The notes beneath the pieces were generated by a model. That model made no database searches, was not told where the DNA came from, and saw only the letters and a program-made list of their open reading frames with translations. Positions 8,603-16,662 of a DNA stretch of 64,000 nt are shown in pieces. The position numbers were made by a program, and so were the translations under genes. This DNA comes from Dyella telluris. GTDB lineage: Bacteria; Pseudomonadota; Gammaproteobacteria; Xanthomonadales; Rhodanobacteraceae. The stretch lies in assembly GCF_014297575.1 (NCBI RefSeq), contig NZ_CP060412.1:2790001-2854000 (forward strand). Direction: 5' to 3'. Position 1 is the stretch's first letter. Each line of letters begins with the position of its first letter.

Positions 8603-9499
8603 TCAGTCCAGCGTGATGTCAGCCAGGCGCTGCAGCGCTTCGGCGTACTTGGCCGAGGTGGCGGCGATCACGTTGGCCGGCACGCTCGGGCCCGGCGCTC
8701 TCTTGTTCCAGTCCAGCGTTTCCAGGTAGTCGCGCACGAACTGCTTGTCGTAGCTCGGCGGGCTGATGCCGACCTGATAGGAGTCAGCCGGCCAGAAGCG
8801 CGAGGAGTCGGGCGTGAGCATCTCGTCCATCACATAGAGCTTGCCGTTCTCGTCGGTACCGAACTCGAACTTGGTGTCGGCGATGATGATGCCGCGCTCG
8901 GCCGCATAGGCGGCCGCCCACTGGTAGATGGACAGCGTGGCCTGACGCACCTGCTCGGCCAGCTCGGGGCCGACGGCCGCCACCACCGCATCGAAACTCA
9001 CGTTCTCGTCGTGGTCTCCCACGGCGGCCTTGGTGGACGGGGTGAAGATGGGTTCCGGCAGCTGCTGCGCCTGCTTCAGCCCGGCCGGCAGCTTGATGCC
9101 GCACAGCGAGCCGGTGGCCTGGTAGTCCTTCCAGCCCGAGCCGATGATGTAGCCGCGCGCAATGGCTTCCACCGGCACCGGCTTCAGGCGACGCGTCACC
9201 ACCGCGCGCTTCTCGTACAGCTTCAGGTCGGTGCCGGCCGGCAGCACGTCGGCCAGCGGCACGTCCAGCAGGTGGTTGGGCACCAGGTGCGCGGTCTTGT
9301 CGAACCAGAAGTTGGAGATCTGCGTGAGCATCTCGCCCTTGCCCGGGATCGGGTCAGGCAGCACCACGTCGAACGCGGACAGGCGGTCGCTGGCCACGAT
9401 CAGCAAACGGTTCTCCGGCAGCGCGTAAACGTCGCGCACCTTGCCGCGATGGATCAGGTCCAGGCCCGGAAGGTTCGATTGCAGCAGGGTGGTGGGCAC
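8603..9499 (-). CDS. purC: Phosphoribosylaminoimidazole-succinocarboxamide synthase (SAICAR synthetase)
   Basis: Makes SAICAR from CAIR, aspartate and ATP in de novo purine synthesis, in the cytoplasm. The 298-residue protein is of the longer PurC type. It shows HRGKVRDVY near the N-terminus (ATP binding), [26 protein letters not shown], and DTKFEFG plus [10 protein letters not shown], all standard SAICAR synthetase signatures. The start codon is ATG at 9497-9499, with GGAG in the upstream sequence. It is monocistronic, divergent from the cytochrome c gene. No PurR box was recognised in the 196-base divergent gap. Confidence 0.97.
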   Translation of the reverse strand: MPTTLLQSNLPGLDLIHRGKVRDVYALPENRLLIVASDRLSAFDVVLPDPIPGKGEMLTQISNFWFDKTAHLVPNHLLDVPLADVLPAGTDLKLYEKRAVVTRRLKPVPVEAIARGYIIGSGWKDYQATGSLCGIKLPAGLKQAQQLPEPIFTPSTKAAVGDHDENVSFDAVVAAVGPELAEQVRQATLSIYQWAAAYAAERGIIIADTKFEFGTDENGKLYVMDEMLTPDSSRFWPADSYQVGISPPSYDKQFVRDYLETLDWNKRAPGPSVPANVIAATSAKYAEALQRLADITLD

Positions 9500-9695
9500 G
9501 GTCGTTCGCTCCTGGAGGGCCGGCCTGGCGGTCCAGGACGGGAAAACGGGGGAAGACGGCCCGGAACAGGCCGGCGATCAAGCGGGCAATTGTAGCGGGT
9601 GCGGCCCTTGGGGGAGGACTTGCTGTCGCGGGAGGACTCCGGCGGGCCTTGCCGTGGCTGCTAGAATCGGCCCTTTTTGAGCCCGGGTCTTCGTG

Positions 9696-10043
9696 ATGGT
9701 CCTGCCGCCCCGCCGCATCGCATCGCTCGTCCGTTGCCTGGCCGCCGCCATGCTGGCGTGGGGCGCCGTGGCGCCGGCACAGGCGGCCGCACCGCAGAAG
9801 CCCGCGCGGCTGGGACTGTGCGCGGCCTGCCATGGCGAAACCGGCATGGCACAGATACCTGGCGCACCGAACCTGGCCGGCCAGCAGCTGGATTACCTGC
9901 GCGAAGCGCTCAAGCAGTACCGCGACGGCCGGCGCAACGTGCCGTTGATGCGCGCGGCGATCGGCCCCATGAGCGATGCCGACCTCGATGAACTGGCGCG
10001 CTGGTACAGCGCGCAGACGCCCGCCCACCAAGGCAACCCATGA
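9696..10043 (+). CDS. Periplasmic monohaem cytochrome c (class I, c553-like)
   Basis: A 115-residue exported cytochrome. The signal peptide ends near APAQA-AAPQ. The haem-attachment motif CAACH follows in GLCAACHGETG, and a methionine in VPLMRAAIGPMSD can be the distal ligand. This is the small soluble cytochrome c553/c4-half type, which carries electrons in the periplasm. The ATG at 9696 is preceded directly by an in-frame GTG at 9693, which may be used instead. The stop overlaps the djlA start (ATGA), so the two genes are co-translated. Confidence 0.9.
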   Translation: MVLPPRRIASLVRCLAAAMLAWGAVAPAQAAAPQKPARLGLCAACHGETGMAQIPGAPNLAGQQLDYLREALKQYRDGRRNVPLMRAAIGPMSDADLDELARWYSAQTPAHQGNP

Positions 10044-10849
10044 ATTTCACCTGGACCATCTGGCTCGCCCTCTTTGGACTGATCTTCGGCCACGGGCTTC
10101 CGGGCGCCGTGGTGGGCGGCATCACCGGCTTCGTCATCGACAGCCTGCGGCAGGGGCAGCGCCGTCGCGCCACGCCGGAAGCGGGTGGCTACATCAGCCC
10201 GTTGTTCGCGCTGCTGGGTGCGGTGGCCAAGTCCGATGGCCGCGTGTCCGAAGCCGAAATCGCCGTGGCCGAACGCCTCATGCAGCGCATGGGCCTGGAG
10301 CACGAGCAGCGCAAGCTCGCCATCACCGCCTTCAACGCGGGCAAGCAGCCGGAATTCGACGTCACCCCGGCCATCGACCAGTTGCGTCGATGGGTGGGCC
10401 TGCGTCGTGACCACGCCTTTCCCGTGCTGGACGTGGTGATCGAAACAGTCATCGCCGAGGGCAATCCGCCGCCGGAGAAGATGGCCATCCTGCGCCAGCT
10501 CGCCTTCGCGCTGCGCGTGAGCGACATGGAGCTGATGGCGCTGATGGCGATGAAGGGCTACGCCTGGAACGCTACCGGCGGCTCGCGTGGCTATGGCTCG
10601 CGCGGCAATGGCGGTGGCTACGTGCCGCCGCAGCGCAACACGCAGGGGCCCGATCCGTACACCGTGCTCGGCATCGGCCGCGATGTGGACGACCGCGCGG
10701 TGAAGCGCGCCTATCGCAAGCTGATTTCCGAACACCATCCCGATCGCCTGGGCGACCTGCCGGAGGCCATGCGCAAGCAGGCCGAGTCCCGCGCCAGCGA
10801 GATCAATGCCGCCTACGAACGCATCAAGGCCGAACGCGGCTTCAAGTAA
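10040..10849 (+). CDS. djlA: Membrane-anchored J-domain co-chaperone DjlA
   Basis: A type-III DnaJ protein of 269 residues. One N-terminal transmembrane helix (about 4-34) is followed by a TerB-like helical domain (about 50-175). A Gly/Arg/Tyr-rich linker then leads to a C-terminal J domain (about 205-269) with the essential HPD in SEHHPDRLGDLP. This is the DjlA order. It stimulates DnaK ATPase at the inner membrane and in other species is tied to envelope stress and capsule regulation. The start overlaps the cytochrome c stop by four bases. Confidence 0.93.
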   Translation: MNFTWTIWLALFGLIFGHGLPGAVVGGITGFVIDSLRQGQRRRATPEAGGYISPLFALLGAVAKSDGRVSEAEIAVAERLMQRMGLEHEQRKLAITAFNAGKQPEFDVTPAIDQLRRWVGLRRDHAFPVLDVVIETVIAEGNPPPEKMAILRQLAFALRVSDMELMALMAMKGYAWNATGGSRGYGSRGNGGGYVPPQRNTQGPDPYTVLGIGRDVDDRAVKRAYRKLISEHHPDRLGDLPEAMRKQAESRASEINAAYERIKAERGFK

Positions 10850-10864
10850 ACCCATTGACGACAT

Positions 10865-10932
10865 GCGGGAGCGCACCCTGTGCGCGACTGCTGCCGCCTC
10901 GAACCGCCGGGTCGCGCACGTGGCGCCCCTAC
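10865..10932. repeat. REP-type doublet (type GGGAGCGCACCCTGTGCGCGAC)
   Basis: The left arm GCGGGAGCGCACCCTGTGCG and a degenerate inverted right arm (GGGTCGCGCACG...CCCCTAC) lie between djlA and rpe, ending only 13 bases before the rpe start. It is related to copies at 44026, 55547 and 60967. Confidence 0.7.
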
Positions 10933-10945
10933 AGGAACAACGATC

Positions 10946-11626
10946 ATGAGCATCCAGAGCAACGTCATCGCCCCATCCATTCTTTCCGCCGACTTCGCCC
11001 GGCTGGGCGAGGACACCGCCAAGGCGCTGGCCGCCGGCGCGGACTGGGTGCATTTCGACGTGATGGACAACCACTACGTGCCCAACCTCACCATGGGCCC
11101 GATGGTGCTCAAGGCGCTGCGCGACTACGGCATCACCGCGCCCATCGACGTGCACCTGATGGTGAAGCCGGTGGACCGCATCGTGCCGGACTTCGCCAAG
11201 GCGGGCGCCAGCGTGATCAGCTTCCATCCGGAAGCGAGCGAGCACGTGGACCGCACCATCGGCCTGATCAAGGATTCGGGTTGCCAGGCGGGCCTGGTGT
11301 TCAACCCGGCCACGCCGCTGTCCTGGCTCGACTACGTGATGGACAAGCTGGACCTGATCCTGCTGATGTCGGTGAACCCGGGCTTCGGCGGGCAGAAGTT
11401 CATCCCCTCCGCGCTGGACAAGCTGCGCGAAGTGCGTCGCCGCATCGATGAGAGCGGCCGCCCGATCCGGCTGGAGATCGACGGCGGCGTGACGGCGGCC
11501 AACATCGGCGAGATTTCCGCCGCGGGCGCCGACACCTTCGTGGCCGGTTCGGCCATCTTCAATGCGCCGGACTACAAGACCGTGATCGAGGCCATGCACA
11601 AGGAACTGGCCGCGGTTCGCGGCTGA
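10946..11626 (+). CDS. rpe: Ribulose-phosphate 3-epimerase
   Basis: Interconverts ribulose 5-phosphate and xylulose 5-phosphate (pentose phosphate pathway, cytoplasm). The 226-residue TIM barrel shows [29 protein letters not shown] (metal-binding His and catalytic Asp), [17 protein letters not shown] and IDGGV (second catalytic Asp). The ATG at 10946 was chosen over an upstream in-frame ATG (10880) because AGGA precedes it and the family begins here. rpiA, the partner isomerase, is also in this window at 51 kb. Confidence 0.96.
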   Translation: MSIQSNVIAPSILSADFARLGEDTAKALAAGADWVHFDVMDNHYVPNLTMGPMVLKALRDYGITAPIDVHLMVKPVDRIVPDFAKAGASVISFHPEASEHVDRTIGLIKDSGCQAGLVFNPATPLSWLDYVMDKLDLILLMSVNPGFGGQKFIPSALDKLREVRRRIDESGRPIRLEIDGGVTAANIGEISAAGADTFVAGSAIFNAPDYKTVIEAMHKELAAVRG

Positions 11627-11645
11627 GACTTGCAAGAACGACGGC

Positions 11646-11672
11646 GCGTCGCCTGACCCGTCAGGCAGACGC
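11646..11672 (+). terminator. Hairpin after rpe
   Basis: A two-part stem (GCGTC/GACGC outer, CCTGAC/GTCAGG inner) begins 20 bases after the rpe stop. No T-run follows, so it may be a weak terminator or RNA-stabilising stem. Confidence 0.4.
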
Positions 11673-11712
11673 TCGCTGCGTTGTGTCAGCGACGCTGTGC
11701 AGGCGGCAGATA

Positions 11713-11823
11713 AGAAAATCCCGGCGCATCTGCGCCGGGAAAAGTTTCGTCGGAACGACGTGTGAGGAGACCACACGACGGCCGGTGATCCACGGCAAGA
11801 ACCATCGACCGTCAACAAGTCAG
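11713..11823 (-). ncRNA. Candidate small RNA with own promoter and terminator
   Basis: Read on the minus strand, a TAAAAT -10 box (11830-11835) is followed after ~7 bases by a ~110-base gene-free stretch. It folds into a stem-loop CGTGTG/CACACG whose 7-base loop holds CUCCU, complementary to a Shine-Dalgarno sequence. A second small stem follows. The stretch ends at a classic intrinsic terminator: a 10-bp stem TCCCGGCGCA/TGCGCCGGGA (11719-11740), then TTTTCTT. No convincing -35 box is seen. It lies antisense-side of the rpe 3' gap but does not overlap rpe. Identity unknown; it has the general design of C-rich-loop regulatory RNAs known in Xanthomonas. Confidence 0.5.
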
Positions 11824-11890
11824 ACCGGGATTTTACGGTTTGGTTCCCGTACTTGCGTCGTCACCTTGCGATAGCGCTTTGTTAACACAC

Positions 11891-11916
11891 AAAAAAATCC
11901 CCGCTCGTGGGCGGGG
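11891..11916 (-). terminator. Intrinsic terminator for a leftward transcript
   Basis: A stem CCCCGC/GCGGGG is followed on the minus strand by an A then seven Ts. It is well placed to end a transcript carrying the 49-residue ORF at 12080-12229. Confidence 0.75.
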
Positions 11917-12079
11917 AAGGAACGTGCCTGGAGGACTCGGGTGCGGCCGCCTGCGCGGCCCGCCGGTCAGCCCCGGCGGCCGGCGCGCTTCCGTGCGCAC
12001 CAGCCGCTTTCAAGGCTTCCACGGCAGAAGCAGAAACGGACGGGTTCAGCTGGCGAGGGCCATGCAGCGGCCATCGCCC

Positions 12080-12229
12080 TCAATGCATGCTCATGACCAG
12101 GCCCAGCAACAGGCCTCCGATCGCCAGCACCACGCGCAGTGGCTCGAAGCCGCGCAGTTCGGCATTGGGGTCGACGTTCGGTTGGCCGGAGGGGCGCATG
12201 GGCAGGGTTTCCTGAGATGGCGGCTCCAT
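12080..12229 (-). CDS. 49-residue tail-anchored membrane microprotein
   Basis: A short ORF with a GAGG ribosome site seven bases before its ATG, and an intrinsic terminator 165 bases downstream on the same strand. The N-terminal 30 residues are Pro/Gln-rich and polar. Residues 34-48 form one hydrophobic helix (VVLAIGGLLLGLVMSM) ending one residue from the stop, as in tail-anchored proteins. No family is recognised. The gene is divergent from the secreted Sel1-like gene. Confidence 0.5.
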   Translation of the reverse strand: MEPPSQETLPMRPSGQPNVDPNAELRGFEPLRVVLAIGGLLLGLVMSMH

Positions 12230-12374
12230 TGGGCGACCTCGGTGGGCATGGGGCGGGCGCCGGATATGGCAAAACGCGGGCAAGATCGGCCGGGGAGGTG
12301 ACGGGTTCATCGTCAGCCTGGCGAAAGTGTTTGCGCTAGAGTGGCTCGCACTCGCCGCGAAAGGGATGTTCGTG

Positions 12375-13154
12375 ATGACCGCTCGCATCCGCTACGCCCC
12401 GCTCGTCGCCTGCGCAATGCTCCTGCTGGCCGGCTCGGCCCAGGCCGCTTACCCGCCGCAGTCCGCCACGGGCGAGGCGCCCGCGCGGGAAACCTTCAAG
12501 CCGGACCGCAGTCCGGAAGAGGTCGGCCAGTCCTATTGCCCTACCGGCATGCAGCGTTTCGTGCCTGGCAGCTACTACTACTGCATGGGGCGGCGCGAGC
12601 TGGCCAAGGGAAACCACGCACGCAGCATGGCCGCCCTCATCGAGGCGGCGCGTTGGGGCAGCAAGCAGGCCCAGTTCCTGCTCGGGGTGGGCTACTTCAA
12701 GGGCGACAACCCGCGCCAGGATCGCGCCCGTGGCCTGGCCTGGCTGGGGCTGGCGGCCGAGCGCGGGGACGTGCTTTATCTCGGGGTGCTGAAGTCCGCC
12801 ATGGCGCAGGCCACCGACGAGGAAAAGGCACGCGCCAGCCAGCTCTACACCGAGCTGCTGGGCAGCTATGGCGACGACGTGGCGGCCGTTCGTGCCGAGC
12901 GTCGCTATCGGCGCGAGCGTGACCAGCTGGTACGCGGCGATGTCTATGGCGCCGAAATCTGCATCGACGGTCTCAATGCCACCCGTCCGCCGACGGCGCG
13001 CGCGGACGATCCGGACCAGACTTTCTGCCCGAGTCGCCTGCCGGTTGCGCTGGTGGCCCGCCAGGTGGACGAGTCGGCCGAAGAAGTGCTGCGGGGCTGG
13101 GCGGGTCATGTCACTGTGGGCGAGCCGCGCAAAGTGCCCGCCCCCGGCCAGTGA
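12375..13154 (+). CDS. Secreted Sel1-like repeat protein
   Basis: A 259-residue exported protein. The signal peptide ends in GSAQA-AYPP. Residues ~70-140 form a Sel1/TPR-type helical repeat pair (SMAALIEAARWGSKQAQFLLGVGY, read in part; LAWLGLAAERGDVLYL). The rest has four Cys that could form disulphides in the periplasm. Sel1 repeats mediate protein contacts; no partner is evident. The start at 12375 was chosen for its AAGGG nine bases upstream over two upstream in-frame ATGs. The response-regulator gene begins 113 bases downstream, after a GC-rich stem (GCGCAGC/GCTGCGC). Confidence 0.75.
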   Translation: MTARIRYAPLVACAMLLLAGSAQAAYPPQSATGEAPARETFKPDRSPEEVGQSYCPTGMQRFVPGSYYYCMGRRELAKGNHARSMAALIEAARWGSKQAQFLLGVGYFKGDNPRQDRARGLAWLGLAAERGDVLYLGVLKSAMAQATDEEKARASQLYTELLGSYGDDVAAVRAERRYRRERDQLVRGDVYGAEICIDGLNATRPPTARADDPDQTFCPSRLPVALVARQVDESAEEVLRGWAGHVTVGEPRKVPAPGQ

Positions 13155-13267
13155 GTCGTGGCGCCGCGCCGACGGCGAATGGCGAAATGCGGGCATTGGG
13201 GCTTCGTGGCTTGCACGGGCGCGGCGCAGCCGGCACGCTGCGCGCCATTGCCATTCCGGAGCGAGCC

Positions 13268-13957
13268 ATGGGCCGCAGCATCGCCATCGTCGAAGACGAG
13301 CCACTGATCCGCGCGAACTACGTGGAAGCCCTGACCCGCTTCGGCTACGAAACGCGCGGCTACGGCTCGCGCCAGGAAGCCTCCAGCGCCTTCGCCATGC
13401 GCCTGCCCGAGCTGGTCATCATCGACATTGGCCTGGGCGACGAGCCCGAGGGTGGCTTCGATCTGTGCCGCGAGCTGCGCGCCAAGTCCGCCACGCTGCC
13501 GATCATCTTTCTCACTGCGCGCGATTCGGATTTCGACGTGATCTCCGGCCTGCGCCTGGGTGCGGACGACTATCTGAGCAAGGACACCAGCCTGCACCAG
13601 CTGGCAGCGCGCATTGCCGCGCTGTTCCGCCGCATCGAGTCGCTGAAGGTGCCGGCCAGCAGCGAGACGGTGATTGAGCATGGTCCGCTCAAGCTCGAGT
13701 CCGAGCGCATGCGCATCACCTGGAACAACGAAGAGATTCCGCTCACGGTCACCGAGTTCTGGATGGTGCACACGCTGGTGCGCTTCCCCGGCCATGTGAA
13801 GAATCGCGACCAGCTTATGCGCGAGGCCGAGCTGGTTGTGGACGACGCCACCATCACCTCCCACATCAAGCGCATCCGCAAGAAGTTCATCGCCGTGGCG
13901 CCGGAATTCGACGCCATCGAGACGGTGCATGGCGTGGGTTATCGATGGAAGCCGTGA
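13268..13957 (+). CDS. pdsR: OmpR-family response regulator, PdsR-like
   Basis: A 229-residue regulator. The receiver domain holds the acidic pair EDE (10-12), the phospho-acceptor Asp53 in IIDIGLG, Thr in FLTARD and Lys in YLSKD. The C-terminal winged helix ends in TVHGVGYRWKP. It resembles regulators of the 'proteobacterial dedicated sortase system' class. No sortase or LPXTG substrate is visible in this window, so the name marks family only. GGAG lies eight bases before the ATG. Its stop shares one base with the next start, making a three-gene operon with a secreted protein and the sensor kinase. Confidence 0.85.
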   Translation: MGRSIAIVEDEPLIRANYVEALTRFGYETRGYGSRQEASSAFAMRLPELVIIDIGLGDEPEGGFDLCRELRAKSATLPIIFLTARDSDFDVISGLRLGADDYLSKDTSLHQLAARIAALFRRIESLKVPASSETVIEHGPLKLESERMRITWNNEEIPLTVTEFWMVHTLVRFPGHVKNRDQLMREAELVVDDATITSHIKRIRKKFIAVAPEFDAIETVHGVGYRWKP

Positions 13958-14544
13958 TGAAACGTTGGTGCTGGGCGTTGCTGTGGTTGCTGCTGATGTC
14001 GACGGCGCAGGCGGCCACCGGGGACAGGACAGCTGCGGTGTCCGGGCCGGCGGATCGCGATATCCCCGGCTGGACCATCCGCACGGTTGCGCCTGACGGC
14101 TGGACGCAGGATTGCTGCCTCTACGCCAAGGCCATCGGCGTGAACCAGGTGTTCTACAAGGGCGAGTGGACGGGCGAGCCCGAGCGGGTGATGGTGCTCA
14201 ACGTATGGCCGTCCAAACTGTCGTCGCTCGAGGCCGAGCTGCAGGACGATCGCCACCATTACCTTGAGCGCGACAAGGCCGGCAAGGCCAGTGACTTCGC
14301 GGTCGACAACAAGACCATGGCCTGCCGTGGCGTGTTGTACGAAGGCACCGACCACAAGGACGACGTGGTGGTGTTCTGCGATCCGGGCCTCGCCACCGGC
14401 ATCCGCCTCAGCTGGTCGATGACGCTGGCGCACGGCGACGCGCAGGAACATGACCTGCTCGCGTCGTTCCGTCGCGTGGTCGAGCAGTCCCAGTACGTGA
14501 TGCAGCCGCCGGCCAAGGCGGGAGCCGCCAAAACGCAGCACTGA
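13957..14544 (+). CDS. Secreted protein between response regulator and kinase genes
   Basis: A 195-residue protein with a clear signal peptide (MKRWCWALLWLLLMSTAQA), so periplasmic or outer-membrane-associated. The mature part contains four or five Cys and no recognised domain. It may be an accessory sensor or a target of the flanking two-component pair. The chosen ATG overlaps the regulator stop by one base; an in-frame ATG four codons upstream is also possible. The kinase gene begins 25 bases after its stop. Confidence 0.8.
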   Translation: MKRWCWALLWLLLMSTAQAATGDRTAAVSGPADRDIPGWTIRTVAPDGWTQDCCLYAKAIGVNQVFYKGEWTGEPERVMVLNVWPSKLSSLEAELQDDRHHYLERDKAGKASDFAVDNKTMACRGVLYEGTDHKDDVVVFCDPGLATGIRLSWSMTLAHGDAQEHDLLASFRRVVEQSQYVMQPPAKAGAAKTQH

Positions 14545-14569
14545 GCCGCGTTTTCGGTATCGTCGCCCC

Positions 14570-16573
14570 ATGTCCCTGCGCCACAAGCTCCTGCTCGTCG
14601 CCCTCTGCACCCTGGCCTTGCCCGTGGCCGGCTGGCTGTACGTGCGCCAGATGGAGACCTTGCTGCGCGAAGGGCAGGCGCAGGCGCTGACCGCCTCGGC
14701 CCGCGCCATGGCGCGCAGCCTGGTGGTGACCGATGCGCCGCTGCCGCCGGCGGGGCCGGTGTGGTACGTGCAGGCCACGGCCAACCCCATCACCGTGGAT
14801 GGCTACGGCGACGACTGGGCGCCGTTGACGCCGTGGAGCCAGTCGCTGGACAAGCGCGCCAAGGTGCTGCTGGCCCAGGACTCCGAATGGCTTTACCTCT
14901 ACGCCGATGTGCGTGGCGCGCTGCGCACGCGCGCCGACGCGGACGATCCCGGCGCCCTGCGCGCCGACCATCTCGTGTTGAGCCTGGGCAAGGGCGGACA
15001 GTCGCGTCGCTTTCTGATCGCCAGTTCCGCTCCAGGGCAGGTCACCGCCCGCCCGCTCGATCCGCCGGTGGACGGCATGCCCGCCCGCCTCAGTGCGCAG
15101 TGGCAGGAAGACGGCAGTGGTTACCGCGTGGAACTGCGCGTCCCCCGCGATGGGCTGGATACGCTGGGGCTGGCCGTATTCGACCCGGCCACGGGGGGCG
15201 ACCCGGAAGCCGTCAGCAGTCGTCCCCTGGTGACCTATTCCAGGGCGTTGTCGAAGGAACTGGGCCTGCTTGCCCTCGATGGCGTGCAGGCGCGCGTGCT
15301 GGCGCCCCAGGGCTGGCTGCTTGCACAGACCGGGCGCCTCAATACACCGGCTGCCGCAGCGGGAGATCAGCCGGGCTGGTTTGCCGCGCTGGTCTACCGC
15401 TCGCTGTTCGCCAACCAGGTGGACGATGCGGAGCTGTGGACGCAAGACGTGCCGCGGCTGGACGTGAGTGAGGTACGGCAGGCCAGCGAAGGCCGGCCGG
15501 CCACCTTGTGGCGGCAGGGTGAGGCGCGCGGCAGCGTGGTGCTCGCCGCGGCCGTGCCGATTGAAAGCGATGGCAAGGTGCGTGGCGTGCTGTTGCTGGA
15601 ACAGGCCAGTCGTGCCGTGCCCCTGCTGGCCAACCGCGCCTTGCTGGGTTTGTTGTTGACCAGCTTCGGCGTGCTGCTGGTGGCCGGTGCGATCCTGCTG
15701 ACCTTTGCCACGCGCCTGAGCATTCGCCTGGGCCGCCTGCGCGACGCGGCCGAACGTGCGCAATTGAACGATGGACGTCTGGACGGCCCGTTCCCGATGA
15801 CCGCGGCCGAGGACGAGATCGGCGACCTGGCGCGCAGCTTCGAGCGCCTGTTCGAAGTAGTAGGCGGATACACCGACTACCTGCGCACGCTGGCGTCCAA
15901 GCTCTCGCACGAGCTCAATACGCCACTGGCTATCGTCAAATCCTCGCTGGACAACCTGGAGCACGCGCTGCAGGAAGGCAACGCCATGCCGCCGGATGCG
16001 CAGCCCTACATGCAGCGCGCGCGTGACGGCGTGGCGCGACTCGGCGCGCTGGTACGCGCTATGAGCGAAGCCAGCCGCATGGAACGCGCGATTGCCGCCG
16101 CCGAGCCCGAAGATGTCGACCTGGTCGAAGTGGTGCGCGGTTGCAGCGAGGCCTACCGACCGCTGGCGGGCACGCGACGGCTGGACACCCGTCTGCCCGA
16201 CGAGCCGCTGACCATGCATTGCGCGCCCGAGCTGATCGCGCAGGCGCTGGACAAGCTGTTCGACAACGCCCTGTCCTTCACGCCCGAAGGCGGCTGGCTG
16301 CGCCTGACCCTGCATGCGACGGCCGACGGTGCGGAGATCGAACTGGCCAATCAGGGCCCGCCGCTACCGGCGGCGATGCAGGGTCGCCTGTTCGACTCGC
16401 TGGTCAGCCTGCGTGACAAGGCGACGCCGGGCGACGCACCGCATCTTGGCCTGGGACTCTATGTGGTGCGACTCGTCGCCGAACGCCATGGCGGCGTGGC
16501 GATGGCGCGCAATCTGGAAGACGGCGTGGCGTTCACGCTGCAACTGCATGGCATGCCGCGCCAGCGGCTGTAG
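14570..16573 (+). CDS. pdsS: Sensor histidine kinase, PdsS-like, with periplasmic CBM9-like domain
   Basis: A 667-residue inner-membrane kinase. TM1 covers about residues 5-24. A large periplasmic domain (25-~350) begins with WYVQATANPITVDGYGDDW, which resembles a CBM9-type beta-sandwich that binds sugars in other proteins. TM2 (about 358-382) and HAMP follow. The dimerisation box LSHELNTPL has phospho-acceptor His447. The ATP-binding domain shows KLFDNALSF (N box) and GLGLYVVRLV (G box). It pairs with the upstream regulator. The domain order fits the marine/dedicated-sortase kinase family. A carbohydrate or envelope ligand is inference. Confidence 0.85.
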   Translation: MSLRHKLLLVALCTLALPVAGWLYVRQMETLLREGQAQALTASARAMARSLVVTDAPLPPAGPVWYVQATANPITVDGYGDDWAPLTPWSQSLDKRAKVLLAQDSEWLYLYADVRGALRTRADADDPGALRADHLVLSLGKGGQSRRFLIASSAPGQVTARPLDPPVDGMPARLSAQWQEDGSGYRVELRVPRDGLDTLGLAVFDPATGGDPEAVSSRPLVTYSRALSKELGLLALDGVQARVLAPQGWLLAQTGRLNTPAAAAGDQPGWFAALVYRSLFANQVDDAELWTQDVPRLDVSEVRQASEGRPATLWRQGEARGSVVLAAAVPIESDGKVRGVLLLEQASRAVPLLANRALLGLLLTSFGVLLVAGAILLTFATRLSIRLGRLRDAAERAQLNDGRLDGPFPMTAAEDEIGDLARSFERLFEVVGGYTDYLRTLASKLSHELNTPLAIVKSSLDNLEHALQEGNAMPPDAQPYMQRARDGVARLGALVRAMSEASRMERAIAAAEPEDVDLVEVVRGCSEAYRPLAGTRRLDTRLPDEPLTMHCAPELIAQALDKLFDNALSFTPEGGWLRLTLHATADGAEIELANQGPPLPAAMQGRLFDSLVSLRDKATPGDAPHLGLGLYVVRLVAERHGGVAMARNLEDGVAFTLQLHGMPRQRL

Positions 16574-16575
16574 GG

Positions 16576-16659
16576 CAGGAGTGAGTGAATGAGAAGTGAG
16601 AAGTGAGAAAAGGCCGCCGTGCTCTTCTCTCACTACTCACTTCTCGTCACTCACTCCTC
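16576..16659. repeat. Long GAGTGAG-type hairpin element, copy 2
   Basis: An inverted repeat: left arm CAGGAGTGAGTGAATGAGAAG, right arm CTTCTCGTCACTCACTCCT. As with the copy at 7213-7294, it lies between two convergent genes and starts within a few bases of the upstream stop. Confidence 0.65.
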
Positions 16660-16662
16660 GCT

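Noticed and set aside
9893..11818. 641-residue open frame opposite djlA and rpe
   Set aside because: It is the complement of two well-supported genes; high GC keeps antisense frames open. No domain or ribosome site.
14408..16315. 635-residue open frame opposite the sensor kinase
   Set aside because: Antisense shadow, His/Gln/Arg-rich low-complexity composition, no family features.
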